Shown: piece after piece, positions 1 to 7,192 of the stretch
Layout: every line of letters starts with the position of its first letter
How positions within the stretch are numbered: position 1 is the stretch's first letter
Assembly (NCBI RefSeq): GCF_004116465.1
Contig: NZ_PDJV01000018.1
Coordinates: 1 to 49,971, forward strand
DNA from: Arcobacter sp. F2176
Lineage (GTDB): Bacteria; Campylobacterota; Campylobacteria; Campylobacterales; Arcobacteraceae
Length of the DNA stretch: 49,971 nt
Direction of reading: 5' to 3'
Made by a program: the position numbers and the translations under genes
The notes under the pieces: generated by a model
Told to the model about the DNA's origin: nothing
Databases searched by the model: none
Seen by the model: the letters and a program-made list of their open reading frames with translations, nothing else

Positions 1-78
1 TGTATCAAGTATACAACCTGTAAAGTTAAGAGAAATTATAAAAACAACTAGGTATTTTATTAGTATTTTTATTTTCAT
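1..78 (-). CDS. Partial lipoprotein gene (integron cassette candidate), 3' part outside window
   Basis: An open frame starts with ATG at 78-76 and runs off the window edge; only 26 residues are visible. They form a typical lipoprotein signal peptide: basic start (MKIKILIK), hydrophobic core (YLVVFIISL) and lipobox NFTGC, so the mature protein should be lipid-anchored. A strong AAGGAG ribosome binding site (87-92 on this strand) lies 8 nt upstream and decides the start. The gene begins directly after the attC-like site at 96-165, the position expected for a cassette gene. The function cannot be told from the visible part. Confidence 0.7.
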   Translation of the reverse strand, partial: MKIKILIKYLVVFIISLNFTGCILDT

Positions 79-95
79 TTAAATGGCTCCTTGTA

Positions 96-165
96 ATATA
101 ACGATTGAAATGAGCCAATAAATTTCCCGCAGGGTCAAATATTTCTCTCCAATGATTTGTTATAT
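96..165 (-). other. attC-like recombination site (70 bp)
   Basis: Read on the minus strand the site begins with R'' ATATAAC (165-159) and ends with R' GTTATAT (102-96), the complementary outer boxes of integron attC sites. The internal part includes a CCC-GCA-GGG hairpin tip and the arm TCAAATATTTCTCTCCAA. Nucleotides 130-165 match 49844-49879 at 34 of 36 positions. Pairing of the two arms is imperfect here, which is common in attC sites. It separates two minus-strand genes (171-728 and 1-78). What is seen is the boxes and the shared arm; the attC assignment is inferred. Confidence 0.65.
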
Positions 166-170
166 AATTA

Positions 171-728
171 TCAATTTTTTTTATTTAATAGATTCTTTTT
201 TCTTTGTTCAAAATAGTTTGTATTAGATTGATACTTATTTTTTATAATCGATACTTTAATAATAGAATACATAAGAACGAATATAACTAAATAAGGTAAA
301 AATAGTTGCAACATATAGACAGTGTAAAACTCTAATTCAGTACCAACAGTACTTAAATATAATGCAATTCCAAAAAGTGTAAAAATATAAAACCTTGAAT
401 AACGATACAAATCATTACAATTATAATTTCTAAAATCTTTTTTAATAAAATATTTATAATACACAATAAATCTAAAAAATGCAAAAACAATTGCACTTAA
501 AATCAGCACTACATATCCCACAAACGTAAAATGGTTAAATAATGGATTTTGAGATAACGTACTATTTGTAATAATTGCAATTATTAAAGATAAGCCAAAA
601 TACAATGGATGCCCAAACACCATAATAAAAACTAAAAAATAATTAAGTAATTTATTTGAAAATTTGTACTTTTTCAGCAATAAGTCTAATAAAATACCTG
701 AAAAAAATAAAAGAATAAAATATTTCAA
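171..728 (-). CDS. Multi-pass membrane protein, unknown function (cassette gene)
   Basis: This 185-residue protein is strongly hydrophobic, with about four to five membrane segments: near residues 3-17, 28-52, 66-90, 112-130 and 136-160. It ends in a basic, Asn-rich tail. I recognise no family motif. It lies between two attC-like sites (96-165 and 742-871) and reads away from the integrase remnant at 1559, as a cassette gene should. Its stop codon is 5 nt from the R'' box of the first site. Cassette arrays often carry small orphan membrane proteins like this one. No promoter of its own is evident. Confidence 0.75.
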   Translation of the reverse strand: MKYFILLFFSGILLDLLLKKYKFSNKLLNYFLVFIMVFGHPLYFGLSLIIAIITNSTLSQNPLFNHFTFVGYVVLILSAIVFAFFRFIVYYKYFIKKDFRNYNCNDLYRYSRFYIFTLFGIALYLSTVGTELEFYTVYMLQLFLPYLVIFVLMYSIIKVSIIKNKYQSNTNYFEQRKKNLLNKKN

Positions 729-741
729 TCAATTTGCCTTT

Positions 742-871
742 ATATAATGTTTGAATTAAGTGGACGAGGGTATTGACCACTTGATTATTTGAACTACATT
801 CTAGCTTTTTTAGGCTTTAAAGCTTAAATTATCGCAAGTATACCCTCGTTCACTTCTAGGATTTGTTATAA
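742..871 (-). other. Long attC-like site (130 bp, VCR-like length)
   Basis: On the minus strand the site opens with TTATAAC (871-865) and closes with ATTATAT (748-742). The arms AAGTGGACGAGGGTAT (758-773) and ATACCCTCGTTCACTT (840-855) pair over 16 positions with one G-T wobble. About 66 nt of further partly palindromic sequence lies between them. The layout and length resemble the Vibrio cholerae VCR class of attC. The stop codon of the gene at 866-1282 lies inside the R'' box, as is usual for cassettes. The closing box has ATT where the exchanged GTT triplet is expected, so this copy may be inactive. Confidence 0.6.
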
Positions 872-1282
872 TTCTTTTTGAGACAAAATTGTTCTTCGAC
901 TATAAACTTCACTAGATTCCATATTCATTAACATTATTTGATTGATACAATTTTTATAATAATGAATTACTATACCAATTTTTGAATTACCTTGAGTTAT
1001 TTCCCATTGAAATCTTGGTGAATCTTGCCTAATTCTAACTACAGGTACTTGAGGTTTTATTTTTATATAATTTAGTAATTTTTGTTCACTATTTTCAATT
1101 GCTAAAGTATCTAAAAATACAATAAGTTTTTCATTACTTTTGGGAAACTCTTTTGTAATATCATCAATTAATATACGATTTGATATTCCTTTTTCCCATG
1201 ATTTTACTTCAGCTAATTTATTACAATATTCTGTTGCAAAAACAATAGAAAAAGAGATTAGCAACATAATTAAAGTTTTCAT
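866..1282 (-). CDS. Secreted protein of unknown function (first cassette)
   Basis: This 138-residue protein has a clear signal peptide (MKTLIMLLISFSIVFA, cleavage near residue 16) and a soluble remainder with two cysteines near the two ends of the mature chain, which could form a disulfide. No known motif is visible. It is the cassette nearest the integrase remnant and reads away from it. Its TAA stop (868-866) is embedded in the R'' box of the attC-like site at 742-871. A GTTATAA box (1304-1298) lies 16 nt upstream of the start. A GGAG ribosome binding site is about 9 nt before the ATG. Confidence 0.75.
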   Translation of the reverse strand: MKTLIMLLISFSIVFATEYCNKLAEVKSWEKGISNRILIDDITKEFPKSNEKLIVFLDTLAIENSEQKLLNYIKIKPQVPVVRIRQDSPRFQWEITQGNSKIGIVIHYYKNCINQIMLMNMESSEVYSRRTILSQKEL

Positions 1283-1297
1283 TTTCTTTTCTCCAAA

Positions 1298-1381
1298 TTA
1301 TAACTATTTATTGAATATACATTATATAAATAAAGTACTTAAATTAACTTGTTTATTATATATTCATCTAAATAGTTTATT
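1298..1381 (-). other. Candidate attI/attC relic with AT-rich inverted repeat
   Basis: On the minus strand the segment starts AATAAAC (1381-1375) and ends GTTATAA (1304-1298). The adjoining arms AACTATTTA..GAATATA and TATATTC..TAAATAGTT (about 1302-1319 and 1357-1377) pair with a small bulge. This is where the attI site, or the last base of a previous cassette, should lie between the integrase remnant and the first cassette gene. The sequence is extremely AT-rich, so a chance palindrome or a weak terminator is also possible. From 1382 to 1558 I see only AT-rich DNA with no ORF. Confidence 0.35.
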
Positions 1382-1558
1382 TTAAGCATTTTTACAGATA
1401 AATATTACAAAATGAAATATTTTTTCTATGTATATTTATTATAGATTATAATTATGATGTTTATTTTATATTGATATTTAGAACTTTAATATACATAATG
1501 TATGTTAAAAGTGAAAAATTTAACTTTAAATAACATTTTTTATAATATAGGAGTTATT

Positions 1559-1618
1559 ATGGGTAAAAAACTGCTTGATATAATGAGGGATAAAATAAGA
1601 TTTAAGAATAAAAACTAA
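1559..1618 (+). pseudogene. Integron integrase (intI) 5' remnant, 19 codons
   Basis: A 19-codon frame starts at ATG 1559 behind a good GGAG ribosome binding site (5-nt spacing). It reads MGKKLLDIMRDKIRFKNKN and then TAA. From memory, the start of many environmental integron integrases has the pattern KLLDQVRDKIRLKHYS, so LLDxxRDKIRxK fits well. The match stops exactly where the dispersed repeat begins (1619). The reading direction is opposite to the cassette genes at 1-1282, the standard integron layout. With no Xer-type catalytic R-H-R-Y region left, it cannot be functional. The call rests on a short match. Confidence 0.55.
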
Positions 1619-1735
1619 TCTCTCTTGCGCCCTTTCAGGGTCACGCCTTGTTACTTTTTCCAGCGATAAAATAAGTAACCAAAAAATCTGTTTTCAATTG
1701 CTAACGCTAATGTTAGCTTTCATTTGTATTGTTAT
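1619..1735. repeat. Diverged copy/end of the dispersed hairpin repeat plus a short attC-like relic
   Basis: The stretch CTCTTGCGCCCTTTCAGGG.., then TTACTTTTTCC..AAAATAAGTAACC, is a diverged version of the repeat seen at 13091, 48501 and 48927. It shares the CTCTTG start, a small CCCT-TTC-AGGG hairpin and the TTACTTTT / AAGTAA arms. Behind it, 1699-1737 holds TGCTAAC (1699-1705), the palindrome GCTAAC-GCTAAT-GTTAGC (1700-1717) and GTTATAT (1731-1737). Those are the same two outer boxes as the attC-like site at 49811, but only 39 bp apart. No gene is visible here; the only frame is an 18-codon ORF at 1742 that I do not believe. Confidence 0.45.
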
Positions 1736-1843
1736 ATTATTATGAGATTAGGTGAAGTTTTCTATTTAAAAAAGTTAAAAGTTTTAGATAAGTATTAGAA
1801 ATCTGAATAAAGCTGTATATTTTAGCTTCAGACAAGGAAGAGA

Positions 1844-1894
1844 AGAAAATCAGCGATTGAGCATACAAATAGTATGTGATTGAGCTGATTTTCT
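1844..1894. other. Large intergenic hairpin with nested stem
   Basis: The arms AGAAAATCAGC (1844-1854) and GCTGATTTTCT (1884-1894) pair perfectly. Inside, CATAC (1862-1866) pairs with GTATG (1872-1876), and GATTGAGC occurs as a direct repeat on both sides of the inner stem. It lies downstream of guaA, between that gene and the repeat at 1619-1735. On the minus strand it is followed by pyrimidine-rich TCTTCTCTTCC, so it may help end guaA transcription, but there is no proper T-run. Confidence 0.4.
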
Positions 1895-1902
1895 TATTTG
1901 AC

Positions 1903-1936
1903 GCAGTATCAAGTTAAAAGATACTGCTTTATTTTA
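1903..1936 (+). terminator. Rho-independent-type terminator hairpin next to guaA 3' end
   Basis: GCAGTATC (1903-1910) and GATACTGC (1920-1927) form an 8-bp stem with a 9-nt loop, followed on the plus strand by TTTATTTTATT. It directly adjoins the guaA stop codon (1934). In the plus direction it would block transcripts coming from the old integrase side; on the minus strand the stem is present but the T-run is not. Confidence 0.5.
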
Positions 1937-3469
1937 TTCCCACTCAATTGTTGCTGGCGGCTTTGATGAAATATCATAAACCACTCTATTAATCCCATCA
2001 ACCTCATTGATAATTCTTCTACTTATTGTCTCTAAAATATCGTGTGGGATATGTGCAAAGGTTGCTGTCATACCATCTGTTGCTTCTACTATTCTTACAC
2101 AAACAGTGTTGTCATAAGTTCTGTTATCACCCATAACTCCTACTGATTTTACATTTAATAGTACTGTAAATGCTTGCCATGTTTTATCATAGTATCCAGT
2201 TGCTCTTAGAACATCTAGCATGATAACATCTGCTTGTCTAAGTAACTCTAAGTCTGGTTTATTTACATCTCCCATAATTCTAATAGCAAGTCCAGGTCCA
2301 GGGAAAGGGTGTCTTCCTATCATATCTTTTGGAATACCAAGTTCAAGTCCTAAAAGTCTTACTTCATCTTTGAAGATTTCTCTTAGTGGCTCTATTAAAT
2401 CAAATGTCATCCAATCTGGAAGTCCACCAACATTGTGGTGAGATTTGATAGTTTTTGAAGGACCTTTTACAGATACTGACTCAATAACATCTGTATAAAG
2501 TGTCCCTTGTGCTAAGAATTCTATACCATCATGTTTTTTTGCTTCTTCATCAAATACTTTGATAAATGTTTCACCGATGATTTTTCTTTTAGTTTCTGGG
2601 TCTGTTACACCTGCTAGTTTACTTAAGAATTGCTCGCTTGCATCAACTGTGATTAAAGGAACACCTCTTGCTTTAAACATAGCTTCTACTTGTTCTCTTT
2701 CATTTGCTCTTAAAAGTCCATTATCAACAAATACTGGGATCAATTGATCACCTATTGCTTCTGCTAAAAGAGTCGCAACTACAGAAGAATCAACTCCTCC
2801 TGATACACCACAAAGAACTTTTTTATCTCCAACTTGATCTTGGATTTTTTTGATTTGTTCTTTTGCAAAAGAACCCATGTTCCATGTGCTTTCACAACCA
2901 CAAATATATTTTGCAAAATTTTTAAGTAGTTTTGCACCCTCAACTGAGTGGTAAACTTCTGGGTGAAATTGAAAAGCATAAACTAATCTATCCAAATCAG
3001 CAATAGCTGCATAAGGAGAATTTTCACTTGTTGCGATTTTTTCAAATCCTTCAGGAATAGTTTCTACTCTATCACCATGGCTCATCCATACAGTTTGCCC
3101 ATCTGTAGTATCTCTAAAAATATCACTTTGTTTTTCAAAATTTAATTTTGCTTTTCCATATTCATGATGATCAGCTGGTATTACACTTCCACCAAAATAT
3201 TGAGAAATAAGTTGCATACCGTAACAAATACCTAAAATCGGTAATCCAAGCTCAAAAATTTTGCTATCTGGATGATATGAATCTTTTGCATAAACAGATG
3301 CTGGTCCACCACTTAAAATTATACCTTTTGGAGTTCTAGCCTTTATATCTTCTATACTTTCACTATATGGAACAATTTCAGAGTAAACTCCTGCTTCTCT
3401 TAGTTTTCTTGCTATGATTTGAGTATATTGACTACCAAAATCTAATACAACGATTGGTACATGTTTCAT
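1934..3469 (-). CDS. guaA: GMP synthase (glutamine-hydrolysing)
   Basis: GuaA converts XMP, ATP and glutamine to GMP in the cytosol, the last step of guanine nucleotide synthesis. The 511 residues have the full family layout. A class I glutamine amidotransferase domain comes first, with nucleophile Cys82 in GICYGMQ and the His169/Glu171 pair in FQFHPEV. The ATP pyrophosphatase domain carries the P-loop SGGVDSS (223-229). The C-terminal dimerisation domain ends in the typical PATIEWE. The start [17 protein letters not shown] matches the family. It stands alone, between integron debris and the small zinc-ribbon gene. Confidence 0.97.
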   Translation of the reverse strand: MKHVPIVVLDFGSQYTQIIARKLREAGVYSEIVPYSESIEDIKARTPKGIILSGGPASVYAKDSYHPDSKIFELGLPILGICYGMQLISQYFGGSVIPADHHEYGKAKLNFEKQSDIFRDTTDGQTVWMSHGDRVETIPEGFEKIATSENSPYAAIADLDRLVYAFQFHPEVYHSVEGAKLLKNFAKYICGCESTWNMGSFAKEQIKKIQDQVGDKKVLCGVSGGVDSSVVATLLAEAIGDQLIPVFVDNGLLRANEREQVEAMFKARGVPLITVDASEQFLSKLAGVTDPETKRKIIGETFIKVFDEEAKKHDGIEFLAQGTLYTDVIESVSVKGPSKTIKSHHNVGGLPDWMTFDLIEPLREIFKDEVRLLGLELGIPKDMIGRHPFPGPGLAIRIMGDVNKPDLELLRQADVIMLDVLRATGYYDKTWQAFTVLLNVKSVGVMGDNRTYDNTVCVRIVEATDGMTATFAHIPHDILETISRRIINEVDGINRVVYDISSKPPATIEWE

Positions 3470-3568
3470 TTATTATTTTCCTTCATATTTTACACTTCTT
3501 GGTGTTTGGGTATTACAATTTTTAATGAGGGATTTTATCTAAATAGTTGTAAAAAATTGGTTAAGCGA

Positions 3569-3757
3569 TTATTTCATCTTTTTTTCTTGAAGATTTGTTT
3601 TCCCACATTTGGGACAAGGATTTCCAGGGTTGCTATAACAAGAGTAACAAAACATAGCATCACAACCTTCACAAGTATGTTTACAATGCTTACAGACATA
3701 AGTTCTTGCTCTTTTAAATTTTTCTTTTTTAGAAGTTCTAAAAATCCAAGAAAACAT
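3569..3757 (-). CDS. Small double zinc-ribbon protein, unknown function
   Basis: This 62-residue basic protein has eight cysteines at 22, 25, 29, 32, 37, 40, 48 and 51, arranged as CxxC pairs plus a C-terminal CPKCG knuckle. It should bind two zinc ions. The start MFSWIFRTSKKEKFK is short and basic and lacks a credible signal peptide, so it is probably cytosolic, possibly binding nucleic acid or protein. It is preceded by an AAAAGGAG ribosome binding site and by the nhaD terminator. The guaA start is about 100 bp downstream on the same strand. I do not recognise a named family. Confidence 0.75.
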   Translation of the reverse strand: MFSWIFRTSKKEKFKRARTYVCKHCKHTCEGCDAMFCYSCYSNPGNPCPKCGKTNLQEKKMK

Positions 3758-3773
3758 TGAAACTCCTTTTAAT

Positions 3774-3808
3774 AAAAAAAGGCTACTAAGAAAAAACTTA
3801 GTAACCTT
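3774..3808 (-). terminator. Terminator of the nadB-nhaD operon
   Basis: On the minus strand AAGG-TTACTAAG and CTTAGTA-GCCTT form a stem of about 11 bp (3779-3790 with 3797-3808) around an A/T6 loop, followed by seven Ts (3780-3774). It lies 30 bp after the nhaD stop and just before the zinc-ribbon gene. Confidence 0.75.
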
Positions 3809-3837
3809 TTATTTTGTTTATTGATAAACTATATAGT

Positions 3838-5229
3838 TTATCCTGCGTGATAAAAACCTATAATTTCGTATTGTAAATACCAAATAGCTACAGATGTAAA
3901 GTATCCAATTAAGATAGTCCAAGCATATTTCATATGTGAACCAAAAGTATAAATACCATGTAATTTACCCATAACACCAACACCAGCAGCAGAACCAAAT
4001 GAGATTAAAGAACCACCAACACCAGCTGTCAACGTTACAAGCATCCATTGGTCAAGTCCCATTTCTGGTCCTGCTTTTAAAACAGCACTCATAACAGGTA
4101 CATTATCAACTATAGCTGAAAGGAAACCAACACAAATATTTGCAATCGTTGGTCCTAAAACAGATGGTTGATAAACATGAACTGCTAATCCTAGCCATCC
4201 TATAAAATATAACGCACCAACTGCTGCTAAAATACCAAAGAAGAATAATAATGTATTATTTTCAATTTTAGCCATTGAATGGAAAATATTAAAGTGGTCT
4301 TTCCCATATTTTTTCTTTAAACCATAAGAATAAACTTTAAGTAAAGCTAAACCAAACATCATACCCCACATAGCTGGTAAATGTAATACTTGGTGTCCAA
4401 CAACTGCAGAAAAAATCGTAAATATACCAAGTCCCATAACTACCTTTGCACCTTCAGCCATAACTGGAACTTTTTCAGTAGAAACATCAAATGCTGGAAC
4501 TTCATTTGGAACAAATCTTGATAAAATAATTGCTGTAACTAAATATCCACCAATAGCTGCTGGAAATAAGAATAAGAAATCAGAAAAATCACCTTTTCCT
4601 GCTGTCCATGCCATAAGAGTAGTAATATCACCAAAAGGAGACCATGCACCACCTGCATTTGCAGCAACTACGATATTTATAGCACCTGGAACTAAAAAGT
4701 CTTTTCTAGTCTTTTCAATAGTGATAAGAACTGTTGATAAAATCAAGGCAGTTGTTAAGTTATCAGCAATTGGTGAAATAAAGAAAGCCAAAAGACCAGT
4801 TACCCAAAAAAGTTTTCTATATGTATAACCTTTTGATACAAGATTATATTTTAACTTATCGAATACACTCATATGAATCAAAGATTCAATATATGTCATT
4901 GCAACAAATAAGAAAAAGAAAATACCAGCAATCTCTAAAATAAGATGTGATGCTTCATTGTGTACAGCATCCATATCTAAGCCATTCATTGCGTAATAAA
5001 CAGCAACTAACATGAACATCAATGTACCTATTAGTAAAGCAGGTTTCGCTTTATCAATTTCATATTTCTCTTCTGCAGCTACAAAATAATAACCTATAAC
5101 AAAAATAAACAAACATGAAATACCAACCCAAGTCATAGTAAGATCAGGGTTTACTTGTGCTTCTCCTCCACCACTAGATGCAAAAGATGCAACAGTAAGT
5201 AAAAGTAATGACACCAAAACTTTTAACAT
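3838..5229 (-). CDS. nhaD: NhaD-type sodium/proton antiporter
   Basis: This 463-residue integral membrane protein exchanges cytosolic Na+ or Li+ for external protons. It begins with a signal-like helix (residues 1-17) and then has about a dozen membrane segments. Signature stretches of the NhaD/ArsB superfamily are visible: FISPIADNLTTAL, then AANAGGAWSPFGDIT in the centre and GSAAGVGVMG near the end. The gene overlaps nadB in a TAATG arrangement (shared base 5229), so its translation is probably coupled. A clear terminator follows. A second antiporter of the NhaC family is encoded at 27254-28969, which fits life in seawater. Confidence 0.92.
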   Translation of the reverse strand: MLKVLVSLLLLTVASFASSGGGEAQVNPDLTMTWVGISCLFIFVIGYYFVAAEEKYEIDKAKPALLIGTLMFMLVAVYYAMNGLDMDAVHNEASHLILEIAGIFFFLFVAMTYIESLIHMSVFDKLKYNLVSKGYTYRKLFWVTGLLAFFISPIADNLTTALILSTVLITIEKTRKDFLVPGAINIVVAANAGGAWSPFGDITTLMAWTAGKGDFSDFLFLFPAAIGGYLVTAIILSRFVPNEVPAFDVSTEKVPVMAEGAKVVMGLGIFTIFSAVVGHQVLHLPAMWGMMFGLALLKVYSYGLKKKYGKDHFNIFHSMAKIENNTLLFFFGILAAVGALYFIGWLGLAVHVYQPSVLGPTIANICVGFLSAIVDNVPVMSAVLKAGPEMGLDQWMLVTLTAGVGGSLISFGSAAGVGVMGKLHGIYTFGSHMKYAWTILIGYFTSVAIWYLQYEIIGFYHAG

Positions 5230-6680
5230 TAATTCTCCTTAATAAAATGTGCACCCAACGATTTTTTTCGTCCAAGGGCACTAGTTAATATAGATTTTGC
5301 CGTAAGCAATCTTAAAAACAACAGCCTACCAACATCTTCTTTTAAAAATATTTCTATTTGATTTAAAGCAGTGCGTAAATCTGACTCATTTCGTACAATA
5401 GACGCACTTTCCCACATAAGTTTTCTTAATAAATCTTTTATATCTTTATCGATAATTTTATTTCTTATATGGGTATTTATTTTTTTATCATATGATTTTG
5501 AATCTATTTCGAAGTGATTTTTCATACTATGCTCAACTGCAATTTTTGAGAAAACAATTCCTTCTAATAAAGAGTTTGAAGCCAATCTATTTGCCCCGTG
5601 AACACCAGTACAAGCACATTCACCTATTGCATATAGGTTTTTCATACCTTCTACTTGTGCATCTAGATTTGTAGGAATTCCTCCCATTGTATAATGAAAA
5701 GCAGGAGAAATTGGAACTTTTTCAAATGGAAGTTCAAAACCTAGATCTTTTAGGTTTGCATATATATTTGGGAATCTTTTTTTGAAAAATTCTTTTTCAA
5801 AGTTTTTAAAAGAGAGAAATACACCTTTGCCAGTTTTTGTAGCATAATCAAATATTGCACGACTTACAATATCCCTTGGTGCTAACTCTCCATCTTCATG
5901 GTATTCAAATAAAAATCTTTTATCATCATCATCAACTATATGTGCACCCTCACCTCTTAAAGCTTCACTTAAAAGTGGTTTTCTAGCAAAGTGAGTTCCC
6001 CTTACAACCGTTGGATGGAATTGAATCATCTCCATATCTTTTAGTGAAATACCTTTTTCCAAACATATACCTTGTAACTCACCAGATATTGAAGTTGAAT
6101 TTGTATGATATTTATATAAAGAACCTACTCCTCCACTTGCTATTATTGTATTGTGGGCATAGGCAACTTTTTCTTCTGTCTCATTTATAAAGTATTGAAC
6201 TCCATAACAAACATCATCTTTGATAAGTAAATCACTTACAACAACATTTGTAACTAACTCATGGGGAAAGTGTTCTATTAAGAACATATGTATCATTCTT
6301 CCTGTTGCATCACCATCTGCATGTAAAATTCTACTTCTACTATGGGCTGCTTCTTTTGTAAGTGCAATTTGTCCTTTTGCATTTAAGTCAACTTTTAAAC
6401 CAGCTTTTATCATGTCATTTACTGCTTCATTTGACTTTTCACTTAGAAGTTTTACAGCAGCTTGATTATTATGATGAACACCCGCATTTAAAGTATCTTC
6501 TATGTGAGCTGGGATATCTTCCCTATCAACAGCAAAAGCAACACCACCTTGAGCCCAAAAAGTATTGCACTCCCAAGGAGATTTTTTAGACAACAAAAGT
6601 ACTTTTTTATCTTTAGGGATAAGTCTTGCTGCATTTAAACCAGCAACCCCAGAGCCTATAATTACATAATCATAGATCAC
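5229..6680 (-). CDS. nadB: L-aspartate oxidase
   Basis: NadB oxidises L-aspartate to iminoaspartate with FAD, the first step of NAD synthesis. The 483 residues start with the FAD Rossmann motif GSGVAGLNAA (9-18). Other family signatures are WAQGGVAFA (43-51), HSRSRILHADGDATGR, the substrate-loop ending HYTMGGIPT, and GANRLASNSLLEG. It is about 55 residues shorter than the E. coli enzyme at the C-terminus. The start is GTG at 6680: MIYDYVIIG lies at the correct distance from the FAD motif, and GTGA overlaps the stop of the upstream lipoprotein gene. nhaD follows with a 1-bp overlap. Confidence 0.95.
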   Translation of the reverse strand: MIYDYVIIGSGVAGLNAARLIPKDKKVLLLSKKSPWECNTFWAQGGVAFAVDREDIPAHIEDTLNAGVHHNNQAAVKLLSEKSNEAVNDMIKAGLKVDLNAKGQIALTKEAAHSRSRILHADGDATGRMIHMFLIEHFPHELVTNVVVSDLLIKDDVCYGVQYFINETEEKVAYAHNTIIASGGVGSLYKYHTNSTSISGELQGICLEKGISLKDMEMIQFHPTVVRGTHFARKPLLSEALRGEGAHIVDDDDKRFLFEYHEDGELAPRDIVSRAIFDYATKTGKGVFLSFKNFEKEFFKKRFPNIYANLKDLGFELPFEKVPISPAFHYTMGGIPTNLDAQVEGMKNLYAIGECACTGVHGANRLASNSLLEGIVFSKIAVEHSMKNHFEIDSKSYDKKINTHIRNKIIDKDIKDLLRKLMWESASIVRNESDLRTALNQIEIFLKEDVGRLLFLRLLTAKSILTSALGRKKSLGAHFIKEN

Positions 6681-6805
6681 TTCTTAATTACCTCTTTTGT
6701 ATTGTCAACATACTTAGGATCAGCCTTAAAACCACATCCTGACAAACTTAATAAAAATAGTGTTATAATGATTGCATGAAAAATGCTAGCGAAATTCTTA
6801 CTCAT
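6677..6805 (-). CDS. Small LptM-like lipoprotein, first gene of the nadB operon
   Basis: This 42-residue frame, too short for routine ORF calling, starts with ATG at 6805 and stops with TGA in a GTGA overlap with nadB. It has a hydrophobic stretch (AIIITLFLLSL), a lipobox LSGC and then GFKADPKYV. The LSGCGxKxxP pattern recalls the small LPS-assembly lipoprotein LptM (YifL); that match is inferred from memory. The tail is short and charged. Its first 30 nt overlap the start of the divergent gene at 6776, so each gene's promoter should lie inside the other. The overlap with nadB suggests translational coupling. Confidence 0.65.
   Translation of the reverse strand: MSKNFASIFHAIIITLFLLSLSGCGFKADPKYVDNTKEVIKK
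6764..6769 (+). promoter_or_regulatory. Candidate -10 box giving a leaderless mRNA
   Basis: A perfect TATAAT ends only 6 nt before the ATG at 6776, and no ribosome binding site precedes that start. Transcription would begin at or beside the ATG. It lies within the coding region of the divergent lipoprotein gene. Confidence 0.4.
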
Positions 6806-7192
6806 TTGAAATATTATCCTGAATTTAAAAAAATTAATACCAATATTACAATAGAAAGATTAATTAAGTCCTTACCTCTAAAACTAAATAAAGGCATAAA
6901 ATTTGGTTATATAAAAAACCAAACTCTTTTTTTCGTATTAAAACATCCTGTTTATAAAATGGAGTTTGAGTATAACAAGAGTTTGATAAAATCACTTTTA
7001 AAAAAAGCAAATATTGCAAATGTAAATGACATAAAATTTTTCGTAACCAATGTTATTGAAAAAAAAGAAGAAGTAAAAAAGGATGAAGATTTTTACAAAG
7101 AACGTTCTTATGGTATCTTTGAAAACTTTTGTGAAAATGAAGATTTACGAAAGAAATTTGAAGATATTAGAAAGATAATTAAAAAGTCTTAA
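6776..7192 (+). CDS. DciA-like (DUF721-type) protein
   Basis: This 138-residue soluble basic protein has an N-terminal helix (MKNASEILTHLKYYPEF) and a compact alpha/beta region. The pattern L-FFVLKHPVYKMEFEYN-SLIKSLLKKA-IKFFVTN resembles the KH-like fold of the DUF721/DciA family, which loads or regulates the replicative helicase. A charged C-terminal helix follows. The family assignment is inferred from pattern, not from a catalytic motif. The start overlaps the divergent lipoprotein gene by 30 bp and has no Shine-Dalgarno sequence. The 3' end overlaps the convergent metallopeptidase gene by 14 bp. Confidence 0.55.
   Translation: MKNASEILTHLKYYPEFKKINTNITIERLIKSLPLKLNKGIKFGYIKNQTLFFVLKHPVYKMEFEYNKSLIKSLLKKANIANVNDIKFFVTNVIEKKEEVKKDEDFYKERSYGIFENFCENEDLRKKFEDIRKIIKKS

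Noticed and set aside
1742-1798. An 18-codon frame behind the 1619 repeat
   Set aside because: It is too short, has no ribosome binding site and bears no likeness to the missing integrase C-terminus.
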